From positions 744,001 to 808,000 of the forward strand of contig JBBPUQ010000005.1 in NCBI GenBank assembly GCA_038501195.1: a DNA stretch of 64,000 bases, read 5' to 3'. Within the stretch, counting starts at the first letter, position 1, and the number at the start of each line of letters is the position of its first letter. Under the pieces are notes generated by a model that worked only from the letters and a program-made list of their open reading frames with translations, did not search any database and had not been told where the DNA came from. Of the stretch, positions 1-12,477 are shown in pieces. The DNA is from Nemania diffusa (taxonomy: Eukaryota; Ascomycota; Sordariomycetes; Xylariales; Xylariaceae). Made by a program: the position numbers and the translations under genes.

Positions 1-1122
1 TGTGTCTGGGGAACCTCGAGTAAATACGCGTATCTGATATACCAATATCATTTACGCTTTACCTGTCTATTCCATCATATAGACGTTGGTCGAAAGATAA
101 TCTATTGACATCATAAAATTTATCATATACTACCGTTTCGGCATTTACTACCTATTTTGTCAGTATCAGCGAAAACTAGAATATTAGCTATCGGATAGCT
201 AGGGATTGATGATTACAAGGGAGAAGATGCCTGGATTATTATATTGCCCCCATTGAATTATGCAATAAACTCCTTGTCAAAATTTCTTAGTATTTTATAT
301 AGTAGTCCTTAATCGTAAAGGCATGGACACTTCCATGTTTACTACACCCACAGAAGGCAGCTACTAGAAGATGAGGCGAGAGTATAAGACGACACACTAA
401 GAGTTTCGGTCGAAAACTGGTGCGAGGGTAGTTGCCTTATCGATCTAATAACACGAAATCGCTATTTCATCTCATCTCATGGGCACCCCTATTTTCACTT
501 AGACAGTATCCAGCATGAATGAACACGTACACCCTGGACTAGGATCTCTTAATGCAGTGTTTCAGTAAAGTGTATTTGAATGCCTGATGATATCTGCAAG
601 TAAATATCACCTGTATGTCATTGCCACACTAGCCTATTTAACACAATGCCCGCCTGCCTGTCAGCCTACCAGTCTGAATTGCGTATACACCACGCCGCGA
701 AGAGAGATGGAAGAATCCAAAGCGCCTGCTCTGCCCCCTCCCTTCGTTATAGACCGGCATTCATCTGAGATACGCGGAGAGACGGACAGAGAGAAAAAAA
801 ATACATGCAGAAATACACAGTGGTGTGTACAAGGGAAAAGATGTCGATGGATTTCTCTTCCTTATACTATGCTAGGCTTCCGAGGCGGTCCACTTTTGGG
901 GTGTGCCCAATTCGAGAGAAACAATAAGAAGGGAAAAAATTTGGGAATTAATATGGAATCTAATAAGTGTTGTCGTCGTTGTGGGATGTTTGGCGTAGTC
1001 GGTTCATATGGTTTTCGTTCCGTCGTCCATCGTCCGTCGCCTGAGTCAGATCTGATCTCTTCGTTGTATTTGGTTGAAGGGAGACGACGTGCGTGTGTGA
1101 TTTAAACCCCCCTTGCCTATTT
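1..1122. other. No gene seen; 3' flank of syntaxin
   Basis: Mixed-composition intergenic DNA. The open stretch at 587-1105 (plus) has low-complexity, non-protein-like content and matches no family I know. I see no RNA gene or repeat. Confidence 0.5.
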
Positions 1123-2172
1123 TTAATTGCCTGAAACGGCCTTCGAGGCCTGCGTTACGCCGACACCGACACCGACGGCGACGGCAATGATGAGGATAAC
1201 GATGAGTAGACACCACCATTTCCACTTGCGGGCGTTCCGGGCGCTGATAATGCCCTTCTTGACCTGCGCGTTGCCCTGTGTGAGGTTATGGTTTGTATCC
1301 GCGGCATTCTCCTCGGCTTTTGTTATGATCGGGTCTTGCTGCTCAATCAGCACAGCAACATCTTGGAACAAATTGGAGAGTTCCATAAGCGTCTTCTCAA
1401 TGCGCTGTAGCTCGTTGTGTCGGGCTCGGACGGCACCCAGAACAGACGACGCCTGACCTGTTCTATTGGTGCGAAGCTGGAACGCGTGTTAGAAACCCTA
1501 CAATGGCCTAGTCTACTTGGAGAGGATGGAGATGAAGGGGATACATACTGCTGTCTGGAAGACACCCTCATTACCCCAGTCGGCCTCGGTGGCCTGGCGG
1601 ACCTCGTCTTCGCTCGCGTCGGGATTTACTATGCGGTATTGGCGAGCAATCTGGTCGCGGTAACGACCCCTGAAGGCAAGCTCCTCCTCTTGGTAGCTGC
1701 GCAGCTCGCGCTCGAACTGTGCCTTGATGGTGTTGGTCTGGCGCTCCTTAACGGCGCGGCTGCCGTCGACGGTCCGGTTGGCGTCGTTGGCTAGGAACTT
1801 GAGCTGGTCGCGGATGCCGCTGTTCAGGCTTTGGGTCTCGGCGACGAGGCGTTCGAGCTGCTGGCCCGACAGACCGCCATCGGCCTCCGTGAGCGACCGC
1901 TGGTGCAGCGACGCGATGGCCTGGACATTGTTGGTCAGGGTGCCGATCTCGTTGCGGAGGAAGTCGATGCGACCGAGGAATTCGTGCTGCGGGAGTGTCT
2001 GCGGCGCCGCGGGCTGTTGGCCGTAGTTCTGCAATTCGTGCTCCTATAAAACTATCATCAGCTGGACTGTCGTCGTGGCGGTGGCGTGATTGGCATAATT
2101 GCTGCTGCTGACCTGGCCGTACCCGTAGCCCTGCTCGGCCTCCGGGCCTTGCTGGTACGGGTTGTGAGACAT
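1123..2172 (-). CDS. SSO1: Plasma-membrane syntaxin (Sso1/Sso2-type t-SNARE)
   Basis: Qa-SNARE of the plasma membrane that pairs with a Sec9-type SNARE and a synaptobrevin for exocytosis. Three exons: 2113-2172, 1549-2043 and 1123-1476. Introns are 2044-2112 (69 nt) and 1477-1548 (72 nt), both phase 0, giving 302 residues, the usual length. Order: a short Gln/Tyr-rich N-terminus (MSHNPYQQ), an Habc bundle beginning near HEFLGRIDFLRNEIG, a SNARE helix (RIEKTLMELSNLFQDVAVLI, with the zero-layer Gln in the following EQQD), a basic KWKWW stretch, and a C-terminal membrane anchor (LLIVILIIAVAVGVGVGV). The start was chosen because exon 1 splices in frame and the 20-residue leader suits fungal Sso proteins. 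A transposon edge lies only 143 bp upstream of the ATG. Family assignment is firm; the Sso1/Sso2 name is by homology. Confidence 0.92.
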
Positions 2173-2314
2173 ATTTGGATGATTGTGGTATGCGGTATGT
2201 CGTATAATGTAGGTATCAATGGTATCCGGCGATAGTCGAGCAATAAAAAGTCGTTTCCGGTTATGCCTACCGGTAGATGTAGTGGCTGTAGGGTTGAGAG
2301 AGAGAATTGGTTTA

Positions 2315-2358
2315 CAGAAGTTGGGGTCGAATTCAAGGGTAACGCCAAAAAAACCAGC
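2315..2358 (+). repeat. Left terminal inverted repeat of the 2.3-5.2 kb element
   Basis: Pairs with 5182-5224. The first 22 bases match exactly; the rest differs at one A/G position, one AA/GG pair and one indel. Not A+T-eroded, unlike the interior. Confidence 0.85.
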
Positions 2359-5181
2359 CATGTATAAATAAAATAACCTAAACTGTAATACTAGTGCATA
2401 TAGCCTAGATAACCTAAAGCAGAGCAAACTTTTTATTTTACTAAATTAATAAGTAAAATATAGCAACTATTGCTAGTTTATATTATAAAATATTTTAAAT
2501 TAATATTATAGTATTAAATTAAAATAATTTAAAAATTTAATTTAAATATATATTTTTAAGTGTTTTTTTTTTATTTTAAAAGTTTAATAAAACTTTAAAT
2601 AGTTTAAAAAATAAACTATAACTTTAATAGTATTATTAAATTATTTTTAAAAATTAAAATATATAGTTATTGCTTTAAAAGCTATATTTTTATTAAATAT
2701 ATAAAATTAGTTTTAAATAAAAACAAAAAGTTTATATTAAATAAAATTAAAAAAAAAAAATTATAAAAATTTTAATAATTAATTAAATTAGCTATAAGTT
2801 TTTTATATAAATTTTTATTAATATATTTTATTAAAAAAAAACTAAAAATTATAAAAGTTATAATAATATAAAATAAGTTTTAAAAATTATAATATTATAA
2901 TTTTTTATAAAAAAAAACTTTAAAAATATTAAATTAATAATTAAATTAAATTTAACAATTTTAAATTATATTATTTATTTATTTTTTTGTTTAAAAATTA
3001 AAAATTAAATTTTAAACTAATAAAAAAAAATTATTTAAAGTAATAAAACTTTTATATATTTTTAATAATAATAAAAATATTAAAAAATTTAAAAAAAAAC
3101 TTATAAAGCTTTTTATTTTATAATTATTAAAAAATAATAAAAAAATTTTATAAATTATATATTTTAAAATTATATATATTAATATAAAATAAAACTTTTA
3201 TATATTTAATTTATATAAACTATAATTTTTTAAAAATATTATAAAGTTATAATAAATAAATATAATATTGTTGTTAAATTTGTTATTAAAATTGTTTAAA
3301 AATTTAAATATAACTTTAAAAAATTTAATATAAATTATAATAAAAGTAATAAAAAAACTAAATAAAAATTTAATAATAAAACAAATATTTAAATATAAAA
3401 AAATAAAACTAAAAATATTAATTAAATAAAATATTAAAAAAAAGTTTTAAAATTATTTTTTATATTTTATATATAAAAATTATAAATAAAATATTTAAAA
3501 TAATATTTTATTATTTAAAAAAATAATATTTTGTTATATATATTATTATAATATAAAAAAGTTTAAAAAAAAATAAAATTTTAAAATTTTATATAGTTTT
3601 TTAATTTTTTTAATTTTTTTACTATTAAAAATTTATAGTTTTAAATAAAAGTTTTAATTAAAAATATTAATAAAATTAAAAATAAAAAAAAAATAACTAT
3701 AGTTTAAAAAAAAAAATAATAAAATTTTTTTTAAAAAATTTATAAAAAAAATATTAAAAAAATTAAAAAATATATATAATAAATAATTTATTTATATAAA
3801 AAAAATAATTATAAAAAAAGCATTTAATTTTTTAAATTTTATAAAATTAAAAAATTAAATAATTAATTAAAAATTTAATAAATTAAAAAAGCTATAAATT
3901 AGTTATAAAAAAACTATAAAAAGTTTATATAATATATAAAAGTTTTTAAAAATTAAAATTTAAAAAAAAAACAGTTTAAAATAATTAATATTAAAGTTTT
4001 TTTAAAAGTTTTTTTTAAAAAAAACTAAACTTTAAAAAAATTTAAACTTTAAAAAAGCTTAAATTTTAAAAAAGTTTAAATTTTAAAAAAACTTTAAAAA
4101 AACTAATTAATTATAATAAATTATAATAAATTATTTTTTTAATTTATATTAATAATAATTTATTAATATTTAAATTAAATTTTTTATTAATGTTTTTTTT
4201 TTTATATAATTATTATTTTAATTTTTTTATTATATTTAAATAGTTTTAAATAAATTTTTTAATAAAGCTTTAATTTAGTTTATTTTTTATATATAATATA
4301 ATTTAATTTAAAACTTATAAATATAAAAATTAAAAAGTTTTTATTAAAATAAAAAAATATTTAATTTTTTAAAAATATTTAAAAAATATAAATTTTATTT
4401 AAAATAAATAATTAATTATTTAAAATAAAATTAAAAATATTTAAAAATATTTTTATTAATTAATAAAAATATATATAAAATAAATATATATAAATAATTT
4501 AAAAAAAAATATAATTAAAGCTTTTTTAACTATTATAATTAATATAATAATTAATAAAATAAAATAAATTTTTGCTAATATTTTTAATATTATTAATAAA
4601 ATTATATATTTATTAAAAAAATTAAATATAAAAGCTATAATTAAATTAAATTAATAAAAATTAATAATTTAATTATTAAATATATATTTTTAAAAAATTA
4701 AATATTATTAATAAATTAAATATAAATTAATTAATTAAAAAAATAAAAAAAAATAAAAATAATAAAACAATAAAAAAAAAAATAATTAAATTAATTAAAC
4801 AATTTATTTAATAAAAATAAATTAATTAAAAATAGTTTAAAAATAATTTTTTATATAAATTTAATAATAAATTATTTTAAAAAAATTAATAAAATATAAA
4901 AATAATTTAGCTTTTTAAATTATATTTTTATAATTAATTTATTTTTATATTATTGTTTTAAAAAAATAATAAAAAAAAACATAATTTATTTAAAATTAAC
5001 TATATTAAAAGCTTTAATTAAGTTTATATAATTAAAATAATTTAAAAATTTTAAAAAAACATTTATATAATTAATTACTTTTAAAAATTTGTTAATTGTT
5101 TATATTTACACTAAATTTAAGTGGGGCAAAAAGCAGAAACTGTACAGAGGTTAAGCATAACTAATGATTATACACACTGTA

Positions 5182-5224
5182 GCTGTTTCCTTGGCGTTAC
5201 CTTTGAATTCGACCCCAACTTCTG
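5182..5224 (-). repeat. Right terminal inverted repeat of the 2.3-5.2 kb element
   Basis: Reverse complement of 2315-2358, followed by TA. Its inner neighbour (5120-5180) is also of normal composition, so erosion stops about 120 bp inside this end. Confidence 0.85.
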
Positions 5225-5226
5225 TA

Positions 5227-6616
5227 ACGTGACAGGCAAAGAGCTGAAGGCTGAAGGCGGCTACTGTAAGTACATAGAAACCTGGAAGGTGGAGAGTGGA
5301 GCGGCAAGGTGATCAATTTCCCCCGTTGTTTTTTTGAGCGTCCTGGCTTGGCTCTAGCTTGGTACCTACCTAGGTATCCTGTGACGAGTTTTTACCAATT
5401 TCCCAGATGACGTTGAACCCCTGCAACTGTTGCTTTTATGATTCCAAAATTCTAGCAGAAAGACTTTGGAATAAACAGAGGTAAATAAGAGAAACTGAAT
5501 CATGGAGTAAGTTTGTACAGAGTAGTGATGGTAGGCAACAACAATTATTAGCTTACTCCTTACATGTAGGTACGAGTAGCAGTGCGTAGGCTAGATGGCT
5601 TAGACGAACATGGAGGCGCTGCCATGACCTCTGTAGTGTATGTAGGTACATGCACTACATAGAGCTAGCGTAGCATACATACAAGAAACTAACCTTATCA
5701 GGCAGTCAAGTCAACCTTCCTACGCCTCAATTCTCCATACTCCACAGTTTCTACGGAGTATAGCCGCTGCTGATCTCTAAAGATAGTGCAAAAATCCCAT
5801 CTAGTCATACCAAATTAGCTAGATGGTAGGAAATCTTAGCATCGTGAGTCCATGATGATTGTGTAAGTAATGTCACAGTTAGGAGAAGGTACATTAAGAT
5901 TCAGTTCTATTTTGTTTAAGTTACTACTTCATCCTACCTAATGTGTAGAAGTTTCCGATTCTGAGTAGACTTTCTAGCTGTACTTATAAGGTGAACCCCC
6001 TTACGCCTTCATCCTATTATTTTCAGCTATCATTACTATTGAGATTCGGTAGAACAGTTTCTAGAGTTACCGAGATACGAGCGAGGCTAGCTGGAGAAGT
6101 TTCCAGCCTGCACCTATAGTACGGTTATTTCCGTTGACAAGTCGATTAGAGAAGCTATGAAACCAGTTCCATTATCTTATTCTCCAGGTATCTCATGAAG
6201 ATCGAAATGTAGATTGTGCTCGGCCCTGGGAGAATAGAATTTGGGAGTTAATAATGGTATTTCAGCTTCGAGTAGCTCTTCTATGCGTCCAGGGCATTGA
6301 GCACTGGCGAGTGGTAGTATAAAGAGCTTAGCATCATATGTGTGCCGTAGGTTTCACAAAAGTCTTAATCCGGAACTGCATCGAGAGTCGATTATTGTGC
6401 GTGCCGGGCATACTGAATCAACATGTTTCGACGCTTCGCTTCAGAACTGCTTGTCTGTGAAATCCTATATGCTTTGAGTGGGTATCAAGGTGAAAGGATC
6501 CTAATGGTCACCATCCAAGACAGCTTCTCTCTCGCCTAGGGCTTCTCTCTCGCCTAGGGCTTCGCCCTTTCGCTATGCATTCCTACGAAGTAGCCACAAG
6601 TGATAATATGAGAACT
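5227..6616. other. No gene seen; holds an 18-bp tandem duplication
   Basis: Normal-composition intergenic DNA downstream of IMP4. At 6523-6558 an 18-bp unit, GCTTCTCTCTCGCCTAGG, occurs twice head to tail with a 5-base partial third copy. No coding signal. Confidence 0.5.
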
Positions 6617-8194
6617 TCAAAGATAGTTCTTCTTTCGGCTCGTCCGCGTATAATTGGTAAGGGCCCACTCAACATCGCCATCCCGCAGATCCAGTAGCCC
6701 GGCCCGGATCTGAAAAGGCTTCATGGACATTCTCGGCCCAACCTCACTCAACTCGACAGAGTCATACCTGTACAAAATTAGTAAGTTAGTAATTATTAGG
6801 ACGGTAGCATCTCGGCGGCAGCTTAGTATGCATATAAAAGACGACCCATAACCTGCCGCAGATGTAAGGACTCGGGGTACTTACCCAGTTTGTACAAATA
6901 CATGATGGCGGACCTACTCCGAGACCAAGTTAGCAATCATTTTCGTGATAAATGTCTCAAGTGCAGCCTTGAGTATGCGGTTCCAGAAGGAAGCAAGAGC
7001 TCTGTACTTGAGTAATTGCTGCTCCGGAAATGCACCAGCTAAATAGTCAGATATGTCATACCTCTATCGTATCATCAATATTCTTAAACGTTATTACTCT
7101 TGAGCCAAGAGACTTGCTACTAGCCGTCTCACGAGGAGGAAATATGTGCTGAAGAACTTTGACAATCCGTTTACCTAACGGCGTCGAGAACCCTAAGGTT
7201 GTGGTTAGTCGAGGACTTAAACCAAGATGGCAAACGCTAACCTTCGAATATTAGGTGTCTAGAATATTGAAAGTTAGTACTCGTTCAAATTATGAGGGTA
7301 TTCTAGATTTATGAGGAAACAGAACAGAACAGCAAAAGTTCCGAACATTCGTGTTCTTGTTTATGTATAAAAATTGGGCAGGGGACCCATGAGACTTACG
7401 GGTAGGACTCGCTCACTGTGCCTCGAATGGTATTCGGAATATCGTGACGCAGAACGACGTTATGCTTTGCTCAAGATTAGCCACCGCGCTTTGTTTATAG
7501 GATAGCCTCAGACGTACGAGGGAAAAAGAGACTGTCGGTCCGAACGGGAGATGCGACAACGTGAGGCCCGTGGGTTGACCTCTGTGCTCGTGCAATAACT
7601 TTTAGGAATTGTTAACGACTCTCGGCCCAGCTAGCTAAGTTGACCTATCGAGGTTTCTATTTACCAGTATGTCGCTTAATCCAGCAGATTGTGCCGACTT
7701 AACGAGGTCGGGAAGAATTGTTCCGCCACGGTTTAGCTTTAGAGTCAAGAATTAGAAATCTGAAGGGAAAATCGGTGCTTTGAGACTGCTTACGCGGATG
7801 CCAGTGGGAAGAAGCAACCTAATTTCTTTACTGAAAGCTACTCTCGAGTTAATGTTTTAAGCTCGAGTAACGACTAGAGGGCTGACGTACCCTGAAGCCT
7901 CGTTGAAGGATCCCGGGAAGTTGTGATGAGAATGCGAGGGTCTACTAGGCCAGAGAGATGTTGGTATTCATCGTCTAATTCGAGCTCTTCTTGTATGGAC
8001 CGATCTTGGGCGGATTCGTCATATTGGAAGTCTTTTCGTAAGGCCTTGTCATTCGCGATGTTGGGGTCAAGTGGACGGCCACTGGCGAGGGCGGCGCGTA
8101 ACTTTGATCTGCGTTCAGAAACCTCCGCATTTTGTAGGAGAATGGCTTTGCGGTAGAGGAAATCTCTCCTCGCACGGGCGTTTTTGCGGATCAT
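6617..8194 (-). CDS. IMP4: U3 snoRNP protein Imp4 (Brix domain)
   Basis: Component of the U3 small nucleolar ribonucleoprotein (with Mpp10 and Imp3) for early 18S pre-rRNA processing in the nucleolus. Nine exons: 7891-8194, 7794-7837, 7665-7736, 7518-7598, 7400-7464, 7242-7258, 7062-7192, 6885-6913 and 6617-6767. They sum to 894 nt (297 residues), close to yeast Imp4 at 290. The N-terminus [17 protein letters not shown], the Brix core ([18 protein letters not shown], then [11 protein letters not shown]), [54 protein letters not shown] and the end RTSRKKNYL all follow the family order. Introns are 49-148 nt. Two exons are very short (17 and 29 nt). The gene is divergent from UPF1. Every junction keeps frame, so the model is well supported although no single exon shows the whole protein. 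Confidence 0.93.
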
Positions 8195-9186
8195 GGCCGT
8201 AACCGTCGTTGAGATGTAGAACGAATCGCTGCGGCGCCGCGGCACCAATGTACGAGAAAGTCAGGGTAGGTCGCAAGAGGGATTTCTAGTAGTCGCGAGA
8301 GGATAGTCGCGACTCAATTGGGTGTTTATTTTATGGAGGCAATATTAAGTATACGGTTTTTCGTGGATGAAGATTAATATTAGCTTAGGTAGAGAGATAG
8401 GTACGGATACGCAATTGACAAACTCACTGTCGATCCCTTTTCTGGAGTTCAAGAAATTTTGGCGGGGCTTATCGACTGGAGATAAAGTAGTAAGTACCGA
8501 GCACCTGGTTAGTCTGGACCCACCTTGCCCACTATGCAATCGCTCAGCAGGCTGCGAGGTCGCTTTAGGCGCGTTTAGTGGCCACAGGTACTTGCCTAGG
8601 TACAGCATAACAGTGGGCTGCGGGTTGCGTGCCTAGCGGGCCACCATCGAAAAAGAAACATTCCCTCTAAGTTTCGGTTGAAATGCGACAAACTGCGGAA
8701 TCGCAACTCTAAAAGAAACCGCCTCCTACTTGAAGGTTGTGCGATAAATCATCTCTCCCGTCCCATCTCTTCCTACCAACCTACCATTTCTGACCTAACG
8801 CCGCCGCAGAATTCTTGTTGGCACTGAAGAGCGTTTCCGTTCTTTATACCGGTTCTATTTTATCAATGATGTGACCTTTTTTCCTTTCTACTTCATCGCA
8901 CTGCACGCAGATCAGATCGGATCACACTCCAACCGCCACCCGCCACTACCAACAACACCAACAACACCAAGGGAAACACCCTTGGTCATTCCTTTGGCTG
9001 TACACGGCCCCGGTACTAAATCCCGTGCATTTGACAAGGCATTATAATAGAAATACTGACGTGCAAAGGACTCTCTCCTCTGTGAACAACCCCGCCTGGG
9101 AGAGACTGACTACCGCGGTGTTCTGCTGAATACGCTTCCTTGCCCGAAATTGACGATTGCAACTGCCGAGCGGCGCTGTTAGCGAG
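8195..9186. promoter_or_regulatory. Shared intergenic promoter region between IMP4 and UPF1
   Basis: About 990 bp between two divergent start codons. It contains pyrimidine-rich tracts near 8745-8800 and CCACC/CAACAACACC-rich sequence near 8935-8975, typical of fungal 5' regions. No TATA box stands out. Promoter role is inferred from gene orientation. Confidence 0.45.
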
Positions 9187-12100
9187 ATGGACGCATTCAC
9201 CCACCTCGGCAACCACCTTGTCTCTAATTCTGCCACCACTATTAATGCCGGCGAAGATGACTTATCGACCCTCGACCCCGATGAGAGCCTACTCTTTGGC
9301 AAATACAATGGTCGAGGTGGCCTCGGTGGTACAAGGCGCCAGACCGACGATGACGATAACGAGACCGAAGCCTTCGACGACGATGACAACGAGAGCATGG
9401 CCAGCGTCCCTGTCGACGCCTTAAAAGGCCTCGTCATCCAAACCCCCGAAGAGGATAAAGCACTTCCTCCCCATGCCTGCGCCTACTGTGGCATCCACTC
9501 TCCAAGCTCAGTTGTCAAGTGTCTTGCCTGCAACAAGTGGTTCTGTAGTGCTCGAGGCAATGCGAGCTCCTCGCACATCGTCAACCACCTCGTCCGAGCC
9601 CGCCACAAGGAAGTCCAGCTTCACCCTCAATCCGCACTCGGTGATACCACTCTCGAGTGCTACAATTGTGGCACTAAGAATGTCTTCTTGCTTGGATTCA
9701 TCCCTGCAAAGTCTGACACTGTTGTTGTCCTCCTATGCCGTCAGCCATGTGCTGCGACTCCCTCCTCCAAGGATATGAGCTGGGATATCTCTAGATGGCA
9801 GCCTCTTATTGAGGACCGGGCCTTCCTGAGCTGGCTCGTCTCTGCGCCCACCGACGCCGAGCAGCTCCGTGCTAGACACCTTACGCCTCCACAGATTGCT
9901 AAGCTGGAAGAGATGTGGAAGGACGACGCCAACGCCACTGTTGCGGACTTGGAGAAAGCCGCTAGCATCGACGATGACCCTCTCCCCGTCCTCCTGAAAT
10001 ACGAAGATCCCTACCAGTACCAGAATATCTTTGGCCCACTGGTCAAGATGGAGTCTGACTACGACAAGAAGCTCAAAGAGGCGCAGTCCGAGGATGGCTT
10101 AATTGTTAAATGGGATGTAGGTCTCAATAATAAGCACGTGGCTAGCTTTACTTTCCCCAAGCTGGAGTCTGGCGACGTGAAATTGGCTGTTGGCGACGAA
10201 ATGCGGCTCAAGTACAAGGGAGAACTGCGTCCACCCTGGGAGGGCGTTGGATATGTCATCAAAATCCCAAATAACCAATCTGACGAGGTGACCCTAGAAC
10301 TGCGGAAAACTGGCAACGATAAATCCGTCCCGACTGAATGCACCCATAACTTTTCAGCCGATTACGTCTGGAAGGCCACCTCCTACGATCGCATGCAAGT
10401 CGCCATGAGGAACTTCGCGGTAGACGAGTTAAGCGTTTCTGGTTACATTTTTCACAAGCTCCTTGGCCACGAGGTTGCCGCTGGACCCATGAAAACCACA
10501 CTACCTAAGAAGTTCAGTGCCCCAGGTCTTCCAGAATTAAACGGCAGCCAGATTAGTGCCATCAAGGCCGTTCTCAGTACGCCTCTAAGTCTTATTCAGG
10601 GTCCTCCAGGAACGGGCAAGACTGTAACCTCCGCCACCATTATCTATCACCTTTCTAAGCAAGACAACGGGCAGGTTCTGGTTTGCGCTCCTTCGAACGT
10701 TGCGGTGGATCAGCTTTGTGAACGTATTAATCTCACGGGTCTTAAAGTTGTTCGACTGACTGCCAAGTCTCGTGAGGACGTAGAATCGTCAGTCAGCTTT
10801 CTAGCTCTTCATGAACAAGTCCGTATGCTCGACAGCAACCCAGAGCTGATGAAGCTATCCCAACTAAAAGGAGAATACGGAGAACTATCCAGCCAAGATG
10901 AGAAGAAATTCAAGCAGCTGACTCGAGCTGCCGAACGCGATATACTCGGCAATGCTGACGTCGTATGCTGTACCTGCGTTGGTGCAGGAGACCCGCGTCT
11001 GGCAAAAATGAAGTTTCGTAATGTACTCATTGATGAATCTACTCAGTCTGCCGAACCGGAGTGCATGATTCCTCTCGTTCTCGGATGCAAACAGGTGGTT
11101 CTCGTCGGAGATCATAAGCAATTAGGGCCCGTTATCATGAACAAGAAGGCCGCCAAAGCTGGGCTGAATCAGTCGCTCTTTGAGCGTTTGGTACGACTAG
11201 GTTTTACTCCTATTCGACTCAATATTCAGTACCGTATGCATCCTTGTCTTTCAGAGTTCCCGTCAAATATGTTCTACGAGGGAACTTTGCAGAACGGCGT
11301 CTCAGCTCCTAGTCGAATTCGCAAAGACGTCGATTTCCCCTGGCCTGTTGCCGAGATGCCTATGATGTTTTGGTCTAACTTAGGCAACGAAGAGATTTCA
11401 GCCTCGGGCACGTCTTATCTCAATCGGACTGAAGCATCCAATGTAGAAAAGATTGTGACCCGCTTTTTCAAGGCTGGGGTACGTCCTAGTGATATCGGTG
11501 TTATCACGCCGTATGAGGGTCAGCGAAGTTATATCGTAACGACCATGCAAAACACAGGCACTTTCAAGAAGGAATCCTACAAGGAGGTAGAGGTTGCGTC
11601 AGTCGATGCTTTCCAAGGTCGTGAAAAAGACTTTATTGTCTTGTCTTGCGTTCGGTCCAACGACAACCAAGGCATTGGTTTCCTATCGGATCCTCGACGG
11701 TTAAATGTCGCCCTCACTCGTGCTAAATTTGGTGTTGTCATTATTGGTAACCCAAAGGTTCTATCTAAGCATGATCTTTGGCACCATCTCCTAATTCATT
11801 TCAAAGAACGCAAATGCCTTGTTGAGGGACCGTTGACTAATCTCCAGACCTCTCTCCTCCAATTCAGTCGCCCTAAAAATACCTTTCGTCAGCGTGCTCA
11901 GCAGTCCTCATATGCATCCAGCAGCTACTCGAACGGCCGTGCCGGCAGCAGTTATAATAATGCGCACCATGGGCAGCACCGACATCACGACTTAGAATCT
12001 AGTTCGATAGTTTCTTATATCCCTGATGATGTTTCTAGCATCCATAGTTCTGCTCTTGGCGGTGCTGGCTTAGGCAACGCAGCTTTCCCAGCCATGTTCT

Positions 12101-12477
12101 CTAATTTCAACCCCGAGCAATGGCCTGGCCTTCCCGGCTTCAATGCCACATCCAACGGTCGGATTGGTAATAAGGGTCGTGGTCGTGGCACCGAAAGCAT
12201 TGCTGGTGAGAGTGTCGCTACCTCGGAGTATACCGACACTACTGCTAGTGTCATCGGCGGTAAGGGCATCGGGCAAGGTGGTGCCAGCCTAGGAGCCGGA
12301 TTAGATGCTCTTCGTGCGCGACCAACCTCCTATACTCACAGCGACCGTCTTCGACAGCATGTTGCTGACAACTCTGGGTATCCTGGCTATACAAATGGCT
12401 TCCGCCGGCGTGTTGACGACGACGAAAAGTCTGTTAGCACAGCTTTTGCAAGTCAAATTGGCAGTGGATTTGATTGA
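9187..12477 (+). CDS. UPF1: ATP-dependent RNA helicase Upf1/Nam7 (nonsense-mediated decay)
   Basis: Superfamily 1 RNA helicase that drives nonsense-mediated mRNA decay in the cytoplasm together with Upf2 and Upf3. One uninterrupted exon of 1096 residues from the ATG at 9187; the frame stays open slightly upstream but has no earlier ATG. Order: acidic N-terminus ([16 protein letters not shown]), Cys/His-rich zinc module from about residue 96 ([23 protein letters not shown]), then the helicase core: Walker A GPPGTGKT at 472-479, IDEST at about 615-619, [35 protein letters not shown], and [18 protein letters not shown]. The C-terminal tail is Ser/Gly-rich with a KGRGRG patch. Length suits filamentous-fungal Upf1. 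It converges on the sedolisin gene. Confidence 0.96.
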   Translation: MDAFTHLGNHLVSNSATTINAGEDDLSTLDPDESLLFGKYNGRGGLGGTRRQTDDDDNETEAFDDDDNESMASVPVDALKGLVIQTPEEDKALPPHACAYCGIHSPSSVVKCLACNKWFCSARGNASSSHIVNHLVRARHKEVQLHPQSALGDTTLECYNCGTKNVFLLGFIPAKSDTVVVLLCRQPCAATPSSKDMSWDISRWQPLIEDRAFLSWLVSAPTDAEQLRARHLTPPQIAKLEEMWKDDANATVADLEKAASIDDDPLPVLLKYEDPYQYQNIFGPLVKMESDYDKKLKEAQSEDGLIVKWDVGLNNKHVASFTFPKLESGDVKLAVGDEMRLKYKGELRPPWEGVGYVIKIPNNQSDEVTLELRKTGNDKSVPTECTHNFSADYVWKATSYDRMQVAMRNFAVDELSVSGYIFHKLLGHEVAAGPMKTTLPKKFSAPGLPELNGSQISAIKAVLSTPLSLIQGPPGTGKTVTSATIIYHLSKQDNGQVLVCAPSNVAVDQLCERINLTGLKVVRLTAKSREDVESSVSFLALHEQVRMLDSNPELMKLSQLKGEYGELSSQDEKKFKQLTRAAERDILGNADVVCCTCVGAGDPRLAKMKFRNVLIDESTQSAEPECMIPLVLGCKQVVLVGDHKQLGPVIMNKKAAKAGLNQSLFERLVRLGFTPIRLNIQYRMHPCLSEFPSNMFYEGTLQNGVSAPSRIRKDVDFPWPVAEMPMMFWSNLGNEEISASGTSYLNRTEASNVEKIVTRFFKAGVRPSDIGVITPYEGQRSYIVTTMQNTGTFKKESYKEVEVASVDAFQGREKDFIVLSCVRSNDNQGIGFLSDPRRLNVALTRAKFGVVIIGNPKVLSKHDLWHHLLIHFKERKCLVEGPLTNLQTSLLQFSRPKNTFRQRAQQSSYASSSYSNGRAGSSYNNAHHGQHRHHDLESSSIVSYIPDDVSSIHSSALGGAGLGNAAFPAMFSNFNPEQWPGLPGFNATSNGRIGNKGRGRGTESIAGESVATSEYTDTTASVIGGKGIGQGGASLGAGLDALRARPTSYTHSDRLRQHVADNSGYPGYTNGFRRRVDDDEKSVSTAFASQIGSGFD

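Larger units (their letters stand above)
2315..5224. mobile_element. TA-flanked inverted-repeat DNA transposon, A+T-eroded (RIP-like)
   Basis: A 2910-bp block bounded by inverted repeats of about 44 bp that begin CAGAAGTTGGGGTCGAATTC, each flanked outside by the dinucleotide TA (2313-2314 and 5225-5226). TA duplication and CAG-starting ends suit the Tc1/mariner (including Fot1/pogo) superfamily. From about 2430 to 5100 the DNA is nearly all A and T, with the few remaining C and G mostly in AGCT and ACT contexts, as expected after heavy C-to-T change on both strands (RIP). No readable transposase frame remains. It is longer than a usual 1.9-kb Fot1 element, so a nested insertion is possible. 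Superfamily is inference from the ends alone. Confidence 0.75.

Noticed and set aside
5121..5312. Short frame reading LGVTFEFDPNFC, echoed at 2044-2427
   Set aside because: The shared peptide is simply the transposon's inverted repeat translated at both ends, not a conserved protein.
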